NCBI RefSeq assembly: GCF_022288805.1
Contig: NZ_JAKOPM010000019.1
Coordinates: 1 to 36,236, forward strand
From: Corynebacterium yonathiae
GTDB lineage: Bacteria; Actinomycetota; Actinomycetes; Mycobacteriales; Mycobacteriaceae
Length of the DNA stretch: 36,236 nt
Direction: 5' to 3'
Shown: positions 18,363 to 27,062 of the stretch, piece by piece
Position numbering within the stretch: the first letter of the stretch is position 1
How the letters are laid out: each line of letters begins with the position of its first letter
Position numbers and translations under genes: made by a program
The notes under the pieces: model-generated
The model's input: only the letters and a program-made list of their open reading frames with translations
Databases searched by the model: none
What the model was told of the DNA's origin: nothing

Positions 18363-19307
18363 ATGCGAGTTGCTGTTTTCGGCTATCAGTCGTGGGGACA
18401 CCGGACGTTGTCTGCGGTCATCAATGCTGGTCATGAAGTAGTTTTGGTAGTTACGCACCCTGCCAGCGATCACCCTTATGAGCAAATGTGGGCAGACTCC
18501 GTTGAGGAGCTCGCCAGCGAACATGAGCTCCAGGTGTGTGTCACTGAGCGCGTGGGTCAAGACGTCATTGAGGCGTTGCGCGATGCTGCACCAGACATCA
18601 TCGTGGCCAACAATTGGCGAACCTGGCTTCCTCCCGAGGTTTTCAGCCTGGCCAAGCACGGCGCATTGAATGTCCACGATGGTCTCCTGCCCGAGTACGC
18701 CGGATTTTCGCCCATCCTGTGGGCGCTGTTGAACCGGGAAACTCACGTGGGCGTCACTGTGCACGAGATGGATGAAGTGCTGGACGGCGGACCCATCGTT
18801 GCCCAGCGCGCGATCCCCGTGGGTCCGCAGGACACCACCACGGATCTCGTGGCCAAGACCATCGACCTCATCGAGCCCCTCGTGGAACGCGCATTGAGTG
18901 ACGTCGCCCAAGGCACCGCCACTGCGCAACCTCAAGATCCCACCCGCGCTACGTACTTCCACAAGCGCGGCGAGCAGGAATCTCGCATAGATTTCACCCA
19001 ACCTGCGGAAGATATCGCCTTGCTGGTCAGGGCGCAGTCCGACCCGTACCCCAATGCTTACTTTGAATTCCGAGGCCAGCGCGTCCGCGTGCTTTCCGCG
19101 CACGTCTCGCAGGGCCGCTTCGGCGGAACCCCCGGCCGAGTCACCATCCCTCACGAGGGAGGAATCGCGGTGGTCTGTGGATCGCCCCGTGCCAACGTGC
19201 CGGCGCCGGCGATTGTTCTGGATCGTGTTCGTCTCGACGACAACTCGGAACTGACCGCCACCGAATTCTTTGGACATAGGGCTGGATATATCCAACCAAA
19301 GGTTTGA
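18363..19307 (+). CDS. N5-hydroxyornithine formyltransferase (cchA-like, Fmt family)
   Basis: A 314-residue protein of the methionyl-tRNA formyltransferase fold, which transfers formyl from 10-formyl-tetrahydrofolate. In a hydroxamate siderophore locus its substrate is expected to be N5-hydroxyornithine. The catalytic triad of the family is visible: Asn103 and His105 in LNVHDGLLP, and Asp141 in MDEVLDGGPI, with the 36-residue His-to-Asp spacing of E. coli Fmt. The SPILWALLNRETHVGVTVHEM-like block between them is also conserved. It is divergent from the esterase and 65 bases before the lipoprotein gene, without a box between, so those two are probably cotranscribed. There is no ribosome site before ATG 18363; the upstream promoter suggests a leaderless message. 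A true housekeeping Fmt is unlikely given the context. Confidence 0.9.
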   Translation: MRVAVFGYQSWGHRTLSAVINAGHEVVLVVTHPASDHPYEQMWADSVEELASEHELQVCVTERVGQDVIEALRDAAPDIIVANNWRTWLPPEVFSLAKHGALNVHDGLLPEYAGFSPILWALLNRETHVGVTVHEMDEVLDGGPIVAQRAIPVGPQDTTTDLVAKTIDLIEPLVERALSDVAQGTATAQPQDPTRATYFHKRGEQESRIDFTQPAEDIALLVRAQSDPYPNAYFEFRGQRVRVLSAHVSQGRFGGTPGRVTIPHEGGIAVVCGSPRANVPAPAIVLDRVRLDDNSELTATEFFGHRAGYIQPKV

Positions 19308-19372
19308 CCTTTCCCTTTTGTGTACGGGCCACGCCTCGCGCGGAAATCCGTCACCAGTAACAACGGAGAAAA

Positions 19373-20389
19373 ATGACACTCAAGAAGATTCTCGTTAGCA
19401 CCGCTGCTGTGCTGACCTTGGGCGCGGCACTGACCGCTTGCTCGACTGATGACCAGTCCGGAAATTCCGGGGACTCCCAGGCAGTCAACGCCGAGCAGGG
19501 CGCATTCCCCACCACCATCGAGCACCGCTACGGCTCCACCGAAATCAAGGAAGCCCCGCAGCGCGTGGTCTCCTTGGGCTACACGGATCAGGACGCACTG
19601 CTGGCGCTGGGAGTTACTCCTGTCTCCGTGAAGTACTGGGACGGAATGACCCCGGATGGTCAGGCTGCGGGCAACTGGTCCAATGACAAGATCGAGGGCG
19701 ACACTCCTCGGATCGACAAGGACACAGAAGTCAACGCGGAAGCCATCGCCAAGGACAATCCAGACCTCATCGTGGCCGTGTACTCGGACATCGATGAAGA
19801 CACGTACAAGAAGCTGTCTGAGATCGCCCCTGTCGTCGTACAAAAGGGCGAATACGAAGAACTACAGCAACCATGGGACGTGACCACGGAAGAGATCGGG
19901 CAGGCCGTGGGCAAGCCTGAAGAGGCAAAGCGCCAGGTGGAGCAGGTCAAGGAGAAGTTCGCAGAGCTCAAGGGCCGCCACCCAGAATGGGCCGAAAAGG
20001 AACTCGGCGTGGCCACTGTCTCCGACGAGAGCCTGGCTGTCTTTGCCGAGGGCGATCCGCGTAGCCGCTTCTTCACCGAGCTGGGATTCAAGATCAACCC
20101 GGCCTACGCGGGCATCACCAAGGACAAGTTCTACGGTGAGGTCTCCAAGGAAAACGCAGACCAGATCAACTCTGACGTGCTGGTGTGGGATCAACTGTCT
20201 TACTCTCCGAAGCAGAGCAAGGCTTCTGTGACCGAGGATCCGATCGTGGGCAAGCTGCCCGCCGTGAAGGACGGACACAGTGTCTACCTGGAAGGCGACC
20301 TGGAAAAGGCCTTCGGATGGCAGACCGTGCTGAGCCTGAACTACCTGCTGGACAAGATCGAGCAGCCGTTGGCAGACGCCACGAAGTAG
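19373..20389 (+). CDS. Ferric-siderophore-binding lipoprotein (cchF/FecB/FhuD-like)
   Basis: A 338-residue periplasmic-binding-protein-type lipoprotein. It has a signal peptide (KK, then a hydrophobic core AAVLTLGAAL) ending in the lipobox LTAC with Cys23 as lipid anchor. The mature part follows class III substrate-binding proteins for iron complexes: an N-terminal QRVVSLGYTDQDALLALG block, ANPDLIVA-like DNPDLIVAVYSD, and a helical backbone. It should capture the ferric siderophore outside the membrane and hand it to the permease pair encoded at 22045-24257. ggagaa at 19364-19369 supports ATG 19373. A hairpin terminator follows, closing the formyltransferase-lipoprotein transcript. Confidence 0.92.
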   Translation: MTLKKILVSTAAVLTLGAALTACSTDDQSGNSGDSQAVNAEQGAFPTTIEHRYGSTEIKEAPQRVVSLGYTDQDALLALGVTPVSVKYWDGMTPDGQAAGNWSNDKIEGDTPRIDKDTEVNAEAIAKDNPDLIVAVYSDIDEDTYKKLSEIAPVVVQKGEYEELQQPWDVTTEEIGQAVGKPEEAKRQVEQVKEKFAELKGRHPEWAEKELGVATVSDESLAVFAEGDPRSRFFTELGFKINPAYAGITKDKFYGEVSKENADQINSDVLVWDQLSYSPKQSKASVTEDPIVGKLPAVKDGHSVYLEGDLEKAFGWQTVLSLNYLLDKIEQPLADATK

Positions 20390-20405
20390 TCTGAATCAAC
20401 TGCCG

Positions 20406-20438
20406 AACCGCCCCGCATGAACGTGCTGGGGCGGTTTT
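20406..20438 (+). terminator. Rho-independent terminator after the siderophore-binding lipoprotein
   Basis: AACCGCCCC (20406-20414) pairs perfectly with GGGGCGGTT (20428-20436), leaving a 13-base loop, and is followed by a short T run. It starts 17 bases after the stop codon. Confidence 0.85.
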
Positions 20439-20562
20439 GCTGTTGCTGGCTAGGGGACGGGCACTCATGGGGATAACGGATGCACGCTAGGGGCGAGCTG
20501 CCTGTATTCCGGTCAGAAACCGGGGTAAGAATAGACCAGTTGTTTTCTAGAAGGGATTCCCT

Positions 20563-21201
20563 GTGCACTTAAGCGACCTCATGGACGCCACCACCCTGCT
20601 CCAGAACTTTGGCGGCTGGGCGCTCGGCGGCATTGCGCTGATTATCTTTATTGAATCCGGCGTGCTCTTCCCGTTCCTCCCCGGCGATTCCATGCTGGTC
20701 ACCGCGGCAATCTTGCGCGATCAGCTGGGCTTGAACGTTCCGATTCTGGTGGGCGTGGCCATCGTCGCGGCGTTCTTGGGCGACCAGGTAGGTTTCTGGC
20801 TCGGCCACCGCTTTGGCCGCAAGTTGTTTAAGCCCGACGCCAAGATCCTCATAACCGAGCACCTCGAACAAGCCGAGGCTTTCTTCCTGAAGTACGGGCC
20901 GTTGGCTCTGGTACTGGGGCGCTTCATCCCGATCGTGCGTACCTACATTCCCGTGGCCGCTGGTACCGCGGAGATGCCGTACAAGAAGTTCGTGGGATGG
21001 AACGTCACGGGTGCAGTGCTGTGGATTGTCAGCATGGTCGGCATTGGCGTGCTGCTGGGGGATATCCCGGGCATTGCGGATCGCATCGACATGATCGCCA
21101 TCGTCATCGTGCTGGTGTCTGTGACTCCGGTGGTGATTTCCGCGATGATCAACTGGCGGAAGTCCAAGAAGACTCCCGCCCAGGAGCTGATGGAGGACTA
21201 A
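20563..21201 (+). CDS. DedA-family membrane protein
   Basis: A 212-residue integral membrane protein of the DedA/SNARE-associated family (PF09335). Characteristic pieces are FLPGDSML in the first re-entrant region, GDQVGFWLGHRFG, and the signature GRFIPIVRTYIPVAAG. Several hydrophobic segments precede a basic C-terminal tail (NWRKSKKTP). Members are implicated in lipid flipping and membrane homeostasis. The GTG start at 20563 follows agaaggga. It lies between the lipoprotein terminator and the convergent importer ATPase (10-base gap) and has no visible iron box, so it may be an unrelated resident of the locus. No specific siderophore role is shown. Confidence 0.92.
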   Translation: MHLSDLMDATTLLQNFGGWALGGIALIIFIESGVLFPFLPGDSMLVTAAILRDQLGLNVPILVGVAIVAAFLGDQVGFWLGHRFGRKLFKPDAKILITEHLEQAEAFFLKYGPLALVLGRFIPIVRTYIPVAAGTAEMPYKKFVGWNVTGAVLWIVSMVGIGVLLGDIPGIADRIDMIAIVIVLVSVTPVVISAMINWRKSKKTPAQELMED

Positions 21202-21211
21202 GCCCTGATCG

Positions 21212-21994
21212 TCACTTGGGGACGATCAGCGGACCGCCGGTGACAGGATCCTCGATGACTAGCGCGTTGAGGGCAAACGCCTCGAGCAGTAGCTCTGGGG
21301 TAATGACCTCGCTGGGACGCCCGGTGGCGAGGACCTGTCCATCCTTCATCACCACGAGATTATCGCTGTAGCGTACAGCCAAGTTGAGATCGTGCAGCAC
21401 CATCACCACAGTCCGATCCAGCTCTCGGCGTAGACGCTGCACCAGCTCCAAAATCTCTACCGACGTGGCCAGATCCAGGTAGGTGGTGGGCTCGTCCAGG
21501 AACAGGATGTCCGTGTTCTGCGCAAGAACCATGGAGATCCACACACGCTGCCGCTGCCCTCCGGACAGAGAATCCAGGGTGCGCTCCGCCAGCCCCATCG
21601 AGCCAGTCATTTCCAGCGCCTTGTGCACCTCGGCTTCGTCCGTGGACGACCACTGACGGATCCACGATTGGTGTGGGTGCCGACCGCGCGAGACGAGATC
21701 AGCCACGTTGAGTCCCTCCGGGGCGGTAGGGGTTTGTGGCAGCACGCTGATGGTCCGTGCGAGGTCCTTGCGCCTGATGGATGAGATATCGGCGCCGTCT
21801 AACAGCACTTCGCCCTCATTCGCCGGAAGGAGACGAGACATGGCTCGCAACAACGTGGATTTGCCGCAGCCATTGGGGCCGATGATTGTGGTGATCTTCC
21901 CGCGAGGAAAGTCCACGTCCAAGCCTTCGATGACCGTCCGGTCGCCGTAGCCCACGGCGAGGCCGCGTGCGCTCATGCTGTGCTTCTGAGTCAT
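21212..21994 (-). CDS. Ferric-siderophore ABC importer, ATP-binding protein (FepC-like)
   Basis: A 260-residue ATPase of the FecE/FepC family. Motifs: Walker A GPNGCGKST (39-47), Q-loop in VLPQTPTAPEG, signature LSGGQRQR (143-150), Walker B LFLDEPT (164-170), and H-loop in VMVLHDLNLAVRYSD. It powers import through the two FecCD permeases encoded upstream in the same direction. The start at 21994 is chosen because agaagga stands 5 bases before it. An in-frame ATG at 22048 overlaps the permease stop (ATGA) and would add 18 residues; coupling from that start cannot be excluded. It is the last gene of the importer operon and converges on the DedA gene. Confidence 0.93.
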   Translation of the reverse strand: MTQKHSMSARGLAVGYGDRTVIEGLDVDFPRGKITTIIGPNGCGKSTLLRAMSRLLPANEGEVLLDGADISSIRRKDLARTISVLPQTPTAPEGLNVADLVSRGRHPHQSWIRQWSSTDEAEVHKALEMTGSMGLAERTLDSLSGGQRQRVWISMVLAQNTDILFLDEPTTYLDLATSVEILELVQRLRRELDRTVVMVLHDLNLAVRYSDNLVVMKDGQVLATGRPSEVITPELLLEAFALNALVIEDPVTGGPLIVPK

Positions 21995-22044
21995 GTGTCC
22001 TTCTTTGTTCGCGGCACTGCTAACTTCCAGGGTGGGATCTTTTC

Positions 22045-23139
22045 TCATGCCGTGGTTGACCTATTCCGTTGGACCAGCAAATAAATAAGGAACGCACCGC
22101 CGATTGCCGAGGTGAGAATGCCCACCGGCAGCTCTACGGGCAGAAGAGTTTGGGTGCTGATATCTGCCAGCAGGAGTAGCGCAGCGCCGGTCAGCGCAGA
22201 GGCCAGAAGCGGTGGTGCAGAGCAGTTGCACAAGCGCAGCGCCACCTGTGGGGCCACGAAGGCGACGAACCCGATGGGGCCAGCGGCCGAGACCGCCACT
22301 GCTGCCAAAGCCACGGCAGCGGCGAGCAGAAGCACCTGCACACCCTGGACGTTTTGTCCCAAAGCCCGTGCAGTATCCGAGCCCAGCAAGGTGGCTAAAA
22401 GTTGGTGACCAATCCAGGCCAGCAGCGGTGTAAACACCAACACAACAATGGCGATGGGCCACATCTTGGACCAGTCCGCAGTGCTCAGGGAGCCAGTAAG
22501 CCAGAACTGCGCGGCCGCGGCATCGCGCAACTCCGTGCGGATCATCAGGAAGTTGATATACGAGGTCAACAGAGCAGAGATGATGATGCCGAACAGCACT
22601 AGCCGGAAGGAATCAGTCGATCTCCTCCACGCCAGAGCCCACATCACCGTTGCGGTGACAGCCGCACCAAGCACCGCGGCCAAGGGAATGCCGATGCTGC
22701 TGAGCCAGCCGAGGAAACCACCAGCGCCACCACCCAGAGTGATGACGGTGACCGCGGCCGCGGACGCGCCCGTAGTGAAGCCCAAGATATCCGGGCTGGC
22801 CAGCGCATTGCGAGTCACGGACTGAGTGAGGGCTCCGGATAATCCCAGCGCACAGCCCACCAGAATGGCCGTCAGCGCACGAGGCATGCGCCAATCCAAA
22901 ACCACCAGACGCTCAATGCGGGTGCCCTGGCCGGTGAACAGCACCTCCAGCACACGAGCCGGGGACACAGGATAGTCACCCAGGCCGATGGAGACCGCCG
23001 CTAGCAAGACGATCGCCACGAGCAGCAATAGAGACACCGTCAACGCGCGAGGGCGCCAGACCACAGAAAATGAGCCCACGCGGAATGGCGGGCGCCCAGG
23101 GATAGTGGAAGAGGTAGGGCGGGCAAGGAGGGAACTCAT
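22045..23139 (-). CDS. Ferric-siderophore ABC importer permease (FecCD family, second subunit)
   Basis: A 364-residue polytopic permease of the FecCD/BtuC family (PF01032) with about nine or ten hydrophobic segments. Family blocks seen include DWRMPRALTAILVGCALGLS, NALASPDILGFTTGASAAA, and the cytoplasmic coupling region AAGPIGFVAFVAPQVALRL that contacts the ATPase. The N-terminal ~30 residues are a polar, basic extension. Its ATG overlaps the stop of the first permease by one base (TAATG), a sign of translational coupling. The two permeases should form the heterodimeric channel. Confidence 0.93.
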   Translation of the reverse strand: MSSLLARPTSSTIPGRPPFRVGSFSVVWRPRALTVSLLLLVAIVLLAAVSIGLGDYPVSPARVLEVLFTGQGTRIERLVVLDWRMPRALTAILVGCALGLSGALTQSVTRNALASPDILGFTTGASAAAVTVITLGGGAGGFLGWLSSIGIPLAAVLGAAVTATVMWALAWRRSTDSFRLVLFGIIISALLTSYINFLMIRTELRDAAAAQFWLTGSLSTADWSKMWPIAIVVLVFTPLLAWIGHQLLATLLGSDTARALGQNVQGVQVLLLAAAVALAAVAVSAAGPIGFVAFVAPQVALRLCNCSAPPLLASALTGAALLLLADISTQTLLPVELPVGILTSAIGGAFLIYLLVQRNRSTTA

Positions 23140-24257
23140 TAAATGGCCACCACCCGGCGTCGATAAATAAGGGCGATGAAGAACGGCGCGCCCACGAACG
23201 CGAGGATGATGCCTACTTGCAACTCGCCCGGACGAGCGATCAGACGGCCCACCACGTCTGCGAACAGCATCATCACCGCACCCGTCAGGGCAGAGTAAGG
23301 GAGGATCCAGCGGTAATCAGGGCCCGTGATGGCGCGCACGAGGTGCGGGACCACCAGGCCGATGAAGGTGATGGGGCCGGCGGCAGCTGTCGCGGCACCG
23401 GCCAGCAGTGCGATCAGAGCCATGCCAATCAGGCGGGCGCGCTGGGTGTTGATGCCCAGTCCGGAGGCGATGTCATCGCCCAGATTCAGGAGGTTTAGCT
23501 GCGGTGCCGTGATGAACGCCAGCAGGAGGCCCACCAGGATAAACGGCAGCACGCCGTAGAACACGGTGAGATCCCGGCCCGCGATGGAGCCGACGGTCCA
23601 GAAGCGCATGCGATCCAGATTGGCATCGTCAGTGAGGATAAAACCGCTGATGATGGCGCTGAGGACCGCGGACAAAGCCGCGCCGCCGAGGACCAGCGTC
23701 ATTGGATTGGCCTGTCCTCCTCCTATGGACGCCAAACTAAACACCAACGCAGTAGCAGCGATGGCCCCACCGAACGCCCACATGCTGGTAGCCCACACGG
23801 ACGTCACACCCAGCAAGGAGAAGCTGGCAACCACGGCCAGGGACGCACCGTAGTTGATGCCGAGAATGCCCGTGTCCGCGAGAGGGTTGCGCGTGTGCCC
23901 TTGGATCAATGCACCGGAGGCGCCAAGGGCAGCACCGGCGACTAGGCCCAACAGGGTGCGGGGAATGCGGAGCTCGACGATCACGCGCTGATCCACATTC
24001 AGCCCCTCCGCGTGGCCGAACGCCGTGCCGAGATCGCGGAACACGGCGGACACTTCTCCAAAAGGGATCTGCCGTGATCCAAACACGATGCTGGCAACGA
24101 TGCTGGCGAGCAATAGGAGGAAAAGGACGCCGAGGCCGACGAGGCGACGCGGGATTTTACCTGATGGAGCGCTGGCAGAAGCGTCCGCAGTAGCGTCCGC
24201 GCGAGACCCCAGGTGTGATTGAGAAGGGGATTGCGCATGCGGGGTAGAGATAGCCAT
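23139..24257 (-). CDS. Ferric-siderophore ABC importer permease (FecCD family, first subunit)
   Basis: A 372-residue FecCD-family permease with multiple membrane segments. Family blocks include ELRIPRTLLGLVAGAALGASG, NPLADTGILGINYGASLAVV, the GGAALSAVLSAI helix, and the coupling loop AAGPITFIGLVVPHLVRAI. The N-terminal ~30 residues are Ser/Ala-rich and polar. ATG 24257 is preceded by aaggaggga on its strand, a strong ribosome site. It is the first gene of the permease-permease-ATPase operon, downstream of the iron box at 24315-24333. Confidence 0.93.
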   Translation of the reverse strand: MAISTPHAQSPSQSHLGSRADATADASASAPSGKIPRRLVGLGVLFLLLLASIVASIVFGSRQIPFGEVSAVFRDLGTAFGHAEGLNVDQRVIVELRIPRTLLGLVAGAALGASGALIQGHTRNPLADTGILGINYGASLAVVASFSLLGVTSVWATSMWAFGGAIAATALVFSLASIGGGQANPMTLVLGGAALSAVLSAIISGFILTDDANLDRMRFWTVGSIAGRDLTVFYGVLPFILVGLLLAFITAPQLNLLNLGDDIASGLGINTQRARLIGMALIALLAGAATAAAGPITFIGLVVPHLVRAITGPDYRWILPYSALTGAVMMLFADVVGRLIARPGELQVGIILAFVGAPFFIALIYRRRVVAI

Positions 24258-24314
24258 GCATCCCTCCTTGACGCGTGAAAGTCCATGATCTTAACGGGAG
24301 CAATCTTATGTGAA

Positions 24315-24333
24315 CAAGGTAAGCCTAATCAAA
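24315..24333 (-). promoter_or_regulatory. DtxR-type iron box upstream of the importer operon
   Basis: On the minus strand TTTGATTAGGCTTACCTTG matches 14 of 19 bases of the DtxR consensus, with an intact core (TTAGGCTTACCT). It lies 58 bases upstream of the first permease ATG and points to iron-repressed expression of the importer. Confidence 0.65.
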
Positions 24334-24781
24334 GTACTACAAGGAGGGATTGTGGAGCTGTGCAGGTGAGTGTGTGAGCCAGCAGGTGCGGCTAGTGAGG
24401 TCGGTCGGCCCTGAATGGCGCCGACCCTACACCTCAGCTCTATGCTTCTGAGCAGGGATTTGGACATGTTTTAGCTGGTTGCTAGGCTAGTCAGGTCTTG
24501 CCGTAGGTAGGTACCCCCATGTTCTTTTTTTCGACGCTAACGCGTCAAAATCCCGGGAATGCCACATGACCTGCGGAAAGAGTCTCCCGCTACAAGGGAG
24601 AAAAACTGTACATCCACTTTGTTACAGGCCCCTCGCCCGAAGCGGCCGCACGGATAAAGGCAGCGAGCACCCCTAACTACTGAGTTAGGCGGAGCGTGAG
24701 TAGCCAGCGATCGTGCGGTACACGCGATTCATCAAGGGTGAGCACGGGAACCGTAACGAAAAAGGCAACAGGTCACTTCAC
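24334..24781 (+). other. Gene-free region and structured leader of the spc ribosomal operon
   Basis: No gene is visible in these 448 bases between the divergent importer operon and rpsH. The right half probably carries the rpsH promoter and leader, though I cannot pick a convincing -35/-10 pair. It holds several hairpins: GACGC/GCGTC (24533-24546), TCTCCC/GGGAGA (24583-24601) and CCTAACT/AGTTAGG (24672-24689). None has the T run of a terminator. A structured 5' leader suits autogenous control by a ribosomal protein, but that is inference. Confidence 0.45.
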
Positions 24782-25180
24782 ATGACCATGACTGATCCGA
24801 TTGCGGACATGTTGTCACGAGTGCGCAACGCAAACAATGCGTTCCACGACACCGTGTCTATGCCATCCTCCAAGATCAAGGCCAACATCGCCGAAATCTT
24901 GAAGCAGGAAGGCTACATCGCCGACTACTCCGTTAACGACGAGACCGTCGGCAAGACCCTGGAGCTTAACCTGAAGTACGGCCCATCTCGCGAGCGTTCC
25001 ATCGCTGGCGTGCGTCGTGTTTCCAAGCCGGGTCTGCGCGTTTACGCAAAGTCCACTAATCTGCCAAAGGTTCTCGGTGGCCTGGGCGTGGCTATTATCT
25101 CCACGTCCCAGGGTCTGCTGACTGACCGTGAGGCCAACAACAAGGGCGTGGGCGGAGAAGTCCTCGCCTACGTCTGGTAA
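24782..25180 (+). CDS. rpsH: 30S ribosomal protein S8
   Basis: This 132-residue protein binds the central domain of 16S rRNA and is essential for small-subunit assembly. The N-terminus [18 protein letters not shown] and the C-terminal blocks [13 protein letters not shown] and [17 protein letters not shown] are diagnostic and typical of corynebacteria. ATG 24782 is chosen over an in-frame start at 24713, which would add 23 residues the family lacks. It is the first gene of this part of the spc operon; as I recall, corynebacteria split rplN-rplX-rplE from rpsH onward, which suits the long gap before it. Confidence 0.98.
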   Translation: MTMTDPIADMLSRVRNANNAFHDTVSMPSSKIKANIAEILKQEGYIADYSVNDETVGKTLELNLKYGPSRERSIAGVRRVSKPGLRVYAKSTNLPKVLGGLGVAIISTSQGLLTDREANNKGVGGEVLAYVW

Positions 25181-25194
25181 GAGGAGGTTTAACC

Positions 25195-25731
25195 ATGTCT
25201 CGTATTGGCAAGGCACCGGTGACCGTCCCCTCTGGCGTCACCGTCACCATCAACGGCCAGAACGTTGAAGTCAAGGGTCCTAAGGGCACCCTGGCTGAAG
25301 AGATTCCGGCACCAATCACCGTGGCTCAGGAAGGCGAAGAACTCGTCGTCTCCCGCCCCGATGACCGCCGCAAGAACCGTTCCCTGCACGGCCTGTCCCG
25401 CTCCCTGATCAACAACATGGTCGTGGGCGTTACTACTGGCTACACCATCAAGATGGAAATCTTCGGTGTGGGTTACCGTGTGCAGCTCAAGGGCCAGAAC
25501 CTGGAGTTCGCACTGGGCTACTCTCACCCAGTCCTGATTGAGGCGCCTGAGGGCATCAAGTTTGCCGTCGACGGAAACACCAAGTTCTCCATCGAAGGCA
25601 TCAACAAGCAGCAGGTTGGACAGATCGCCGCTAACATCCGCCGTCTGCGGAAGGATGACCCATACAAGGGTAAGGGCATCCGTTACGAAGGCGAGCAGGT
25701 CCGTCGCAAGGATGGAAAGACGGGTAAGTAA
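25195..25731 (+). CDS. rplF: 50S ribosomal protein L6
   Basis: A 178-residue L6, near the GTPase-associated region of the large subunit. It begins [17 protein letters not shown] and ends in the conserved [24 protein letters not shown]. It is preceded by gaggagg (25181-25187). Its stop overlaps the rplR start by one base, as is usual in tightly coupled ribosomal operons. Confidence 0.98.
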   Translation: MSRIGKAPVTVPSGVTVTINGQNVEVKGPKGTLAEEIPAPITVAQEGEELVVSRPDDRRKNRSLHGLSRSLINNMVVGVTTGYTIKMEIFGVGYRVQLKGQNLEFALGYSHPVLIEAPEGIKFAVDGNTKFSIEGINKQQVGQIAANIRRLRKDDPYKGKGIRYEGEQVRRKDGKTGK

Positions 25732-26141
25732 TGAGCAACAACGCAACGAACAAGGAAGGCCAGCGTTTGCCGGTGGGCAAGGACATCTCCACCCGCCGTC
25801 GCAACGCTCGCGCACGTCGCCACTTCCGTATCCGCAAGACCCTGTCCGGCACCCCAGAGACTCCACGTCTCGTTGTGCACCGTACCTCTCGTCACATGCA
25901 CGTTCAGGTCATCGACGACACCGTCGGTCACACCCTGTGCACTGCGTCCACCCTCGAAGCAGAGGTCCGTGGAGTCGAGGGCGACAAGAAGGCACGTGGC
26001 GCCAAGGTTGGCGAACTGATCGCACAGCGTGCGAAGGAAGCTGGCATCGAGGCAGTCGTCTTCGACCGCGCTGGCTACCAGTACCACGGCCGCGTCGCCG
26101 CTCTGGCTGACGCCGCCCGCGAAGGTGGTCTGAAGTTCTAA
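25731..26141 (+). CDS. rplR: 50S ribosomal protein L18
   Basis: A 136-residue L18, which binds 5S rRNA. It has the basic N-terminal region ([15 protein letters not shown]), [20 protein letters not shown] and the C-terminal [20 protein letters not shown]. Start ATG 25731 overlaps the rplF stop (TAATG). A 40-base gap precedes rpsE. Confidence 0.98.
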   Translation: MSNNATNKEGQRLPVGKDISTRRRNARARRHFRIRKTLSGTPETPRLVVHRTSRHMHVQVIDDTVGHTLCTASTLEAEVRGVEGDKKARGAKVGELIAQRAKEAGIEAVVFDRAGYQYHGRVAALADAAREGGLKF

Positions 26142-26181
26142 TGACCACCAACACCATGAACTCCAACGGAAGGAACGCGTG

Positions 26182-26823
26182 ATGTCGGAACGTGACCGTA
26201 ACGGCGGACGCTCCGCCGATAACAACCGCAACGATCGCAACGAGCGCGGCGGCCGCAACGACCGCGGTGGCCGTAACGATCGTCGCAACAACCAGCAGGA
26301 CGAGCGCAACCAGTACATCGAGCGCGTCGTCACCATCAACCGTGTGTCCAAGGTCGTCAAGGGTGGTCGTCGCTTCAGCTTCACCGCTCTGGTGATCGTG
26401 GGTGACGGCCAGGGCATGGTCGGTGTCGGCTACGGCAAGGCCAAGGAAGTCCCGGCTGCTATCCAGAAGGGTGCCGAGGAAGCTCGCAAGAACTTCTTCC
26501 GTGTCCCGATGATCAACGGCACCATCACCCACCCGGTGCAGGGCGAGGCCGCAGCAGGCGTCGTCATGCTGCGTCCGGCTGCACCAGGTACCGGTGTTAT
26601 CGCCGGTGGCGCAGCCCGCCCGGTGCTGGAGTGCGCTGGCGTCCAGGACATTCTCTGCAAGTCGCTCGGCTCGCCGAACGCCATCAACGTTGTTCACGCA
26701 ACGGTGGCCGGCCTCAAGGAGCTCGTGCGCCCAGAAGAGGTCGCCGCACGTCGTGGCAAGAGCCTCGAAGAGGTTGCTCCGGCAGCCATGCTGCGCGCTC
26801 GTGCTGCAGGACAGGGGGCATAA
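26182..26823 (+). CDS. rpsE: 30S ribosomal protein S5
   Basis: A 213-residue S5, which helps decoding fidelity and mRNA helicase activity at the entry channel. The core starts at [23 protein letters not shown] and continues through [15 protein letters not shown] and [17 protein letters not shown]. The first ~45 residues are an Asn/Asp/Arg/Gly-rich tail built of RNDR- and RGGR-like repeats, an extension of the type seen in actinobacterial S5. ATG 26182 is preferred to the adjacent GTG 26179 because aagga (26170-26174) is better spaced. Confidence 0.97.
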   Translation: MSERDRNGGRSADNNRNDRNERGGRNDRGGRNDRRNNQQDERNQYIERVVTINRVSKVVKGGRRFSFTALVIVGDGQGMVGVGYGKAKEVPAAIQKGAEEARKNFFRVPMINGTITHPVQGEAAAGVVMLRPAAPGTGVIAGGAARPVLECAGVQDILCKSLGSPNAINVVHATVAGLKELVRPEEVAARRGKSLEEVAPAAMLRARAAGQGA

Positions 26824-26826
26824 CCC

Positions 26827-26967
26827 ATGGCACTGAAGATCCGTCAGATCAAGGGCACTGTTGGTAGGAAGCAGAACCAGCGTGACACGCTGCGTTCCCT
26901 CGGCCTGAAGCGCATCGGTCAGGAGATCATCCGCGAAGACAACGCTGTCACCCGCGGCATACTCTAA
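26827..26967 (+). pseudogene. rpmD: 50S ribosomal protein L30, 3'-truncated at a plasmid junction
   Basis: The reading frame begins with typical L30 ([13 protein letters not shown], then [11 protein letters not shown]) and is colinear with the family up to REDNAVTRG. Where L30 continues with a Met-Val/Ile block and ends VEEV after about 58-61 residues, this frame reads Ile-Leu-stop, giving 46 residues. The break is at about 26959-26960. Downstream sequence is plasmid-like, and rplO and secY, which normally follow, are absent. L30 can be dispensable in some bacteria, but a break here would also separate rplO-secY from the operon promoter. Either a recombination junction or an assembly misjoin explains it. 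Confidence 0.85.
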
Positions 26968-27062
26968 ATAATCTTTCGGGAACCTTACATTAAACAGTCT
27001 TTCCCCATAGGCTGCGATATAGGAGTAGAAAACTCCCGGAAGTTGAAAGGAGACTTTGCAAA

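Noticed and set aside
24533..24546. Hairpin GACGC/GCGTC as a terminator
   Set aside because: The T run precedes the stem on the plus strand and an A run follows; neither strand gives stem followed by U run in the direction of a neighbouring gene.
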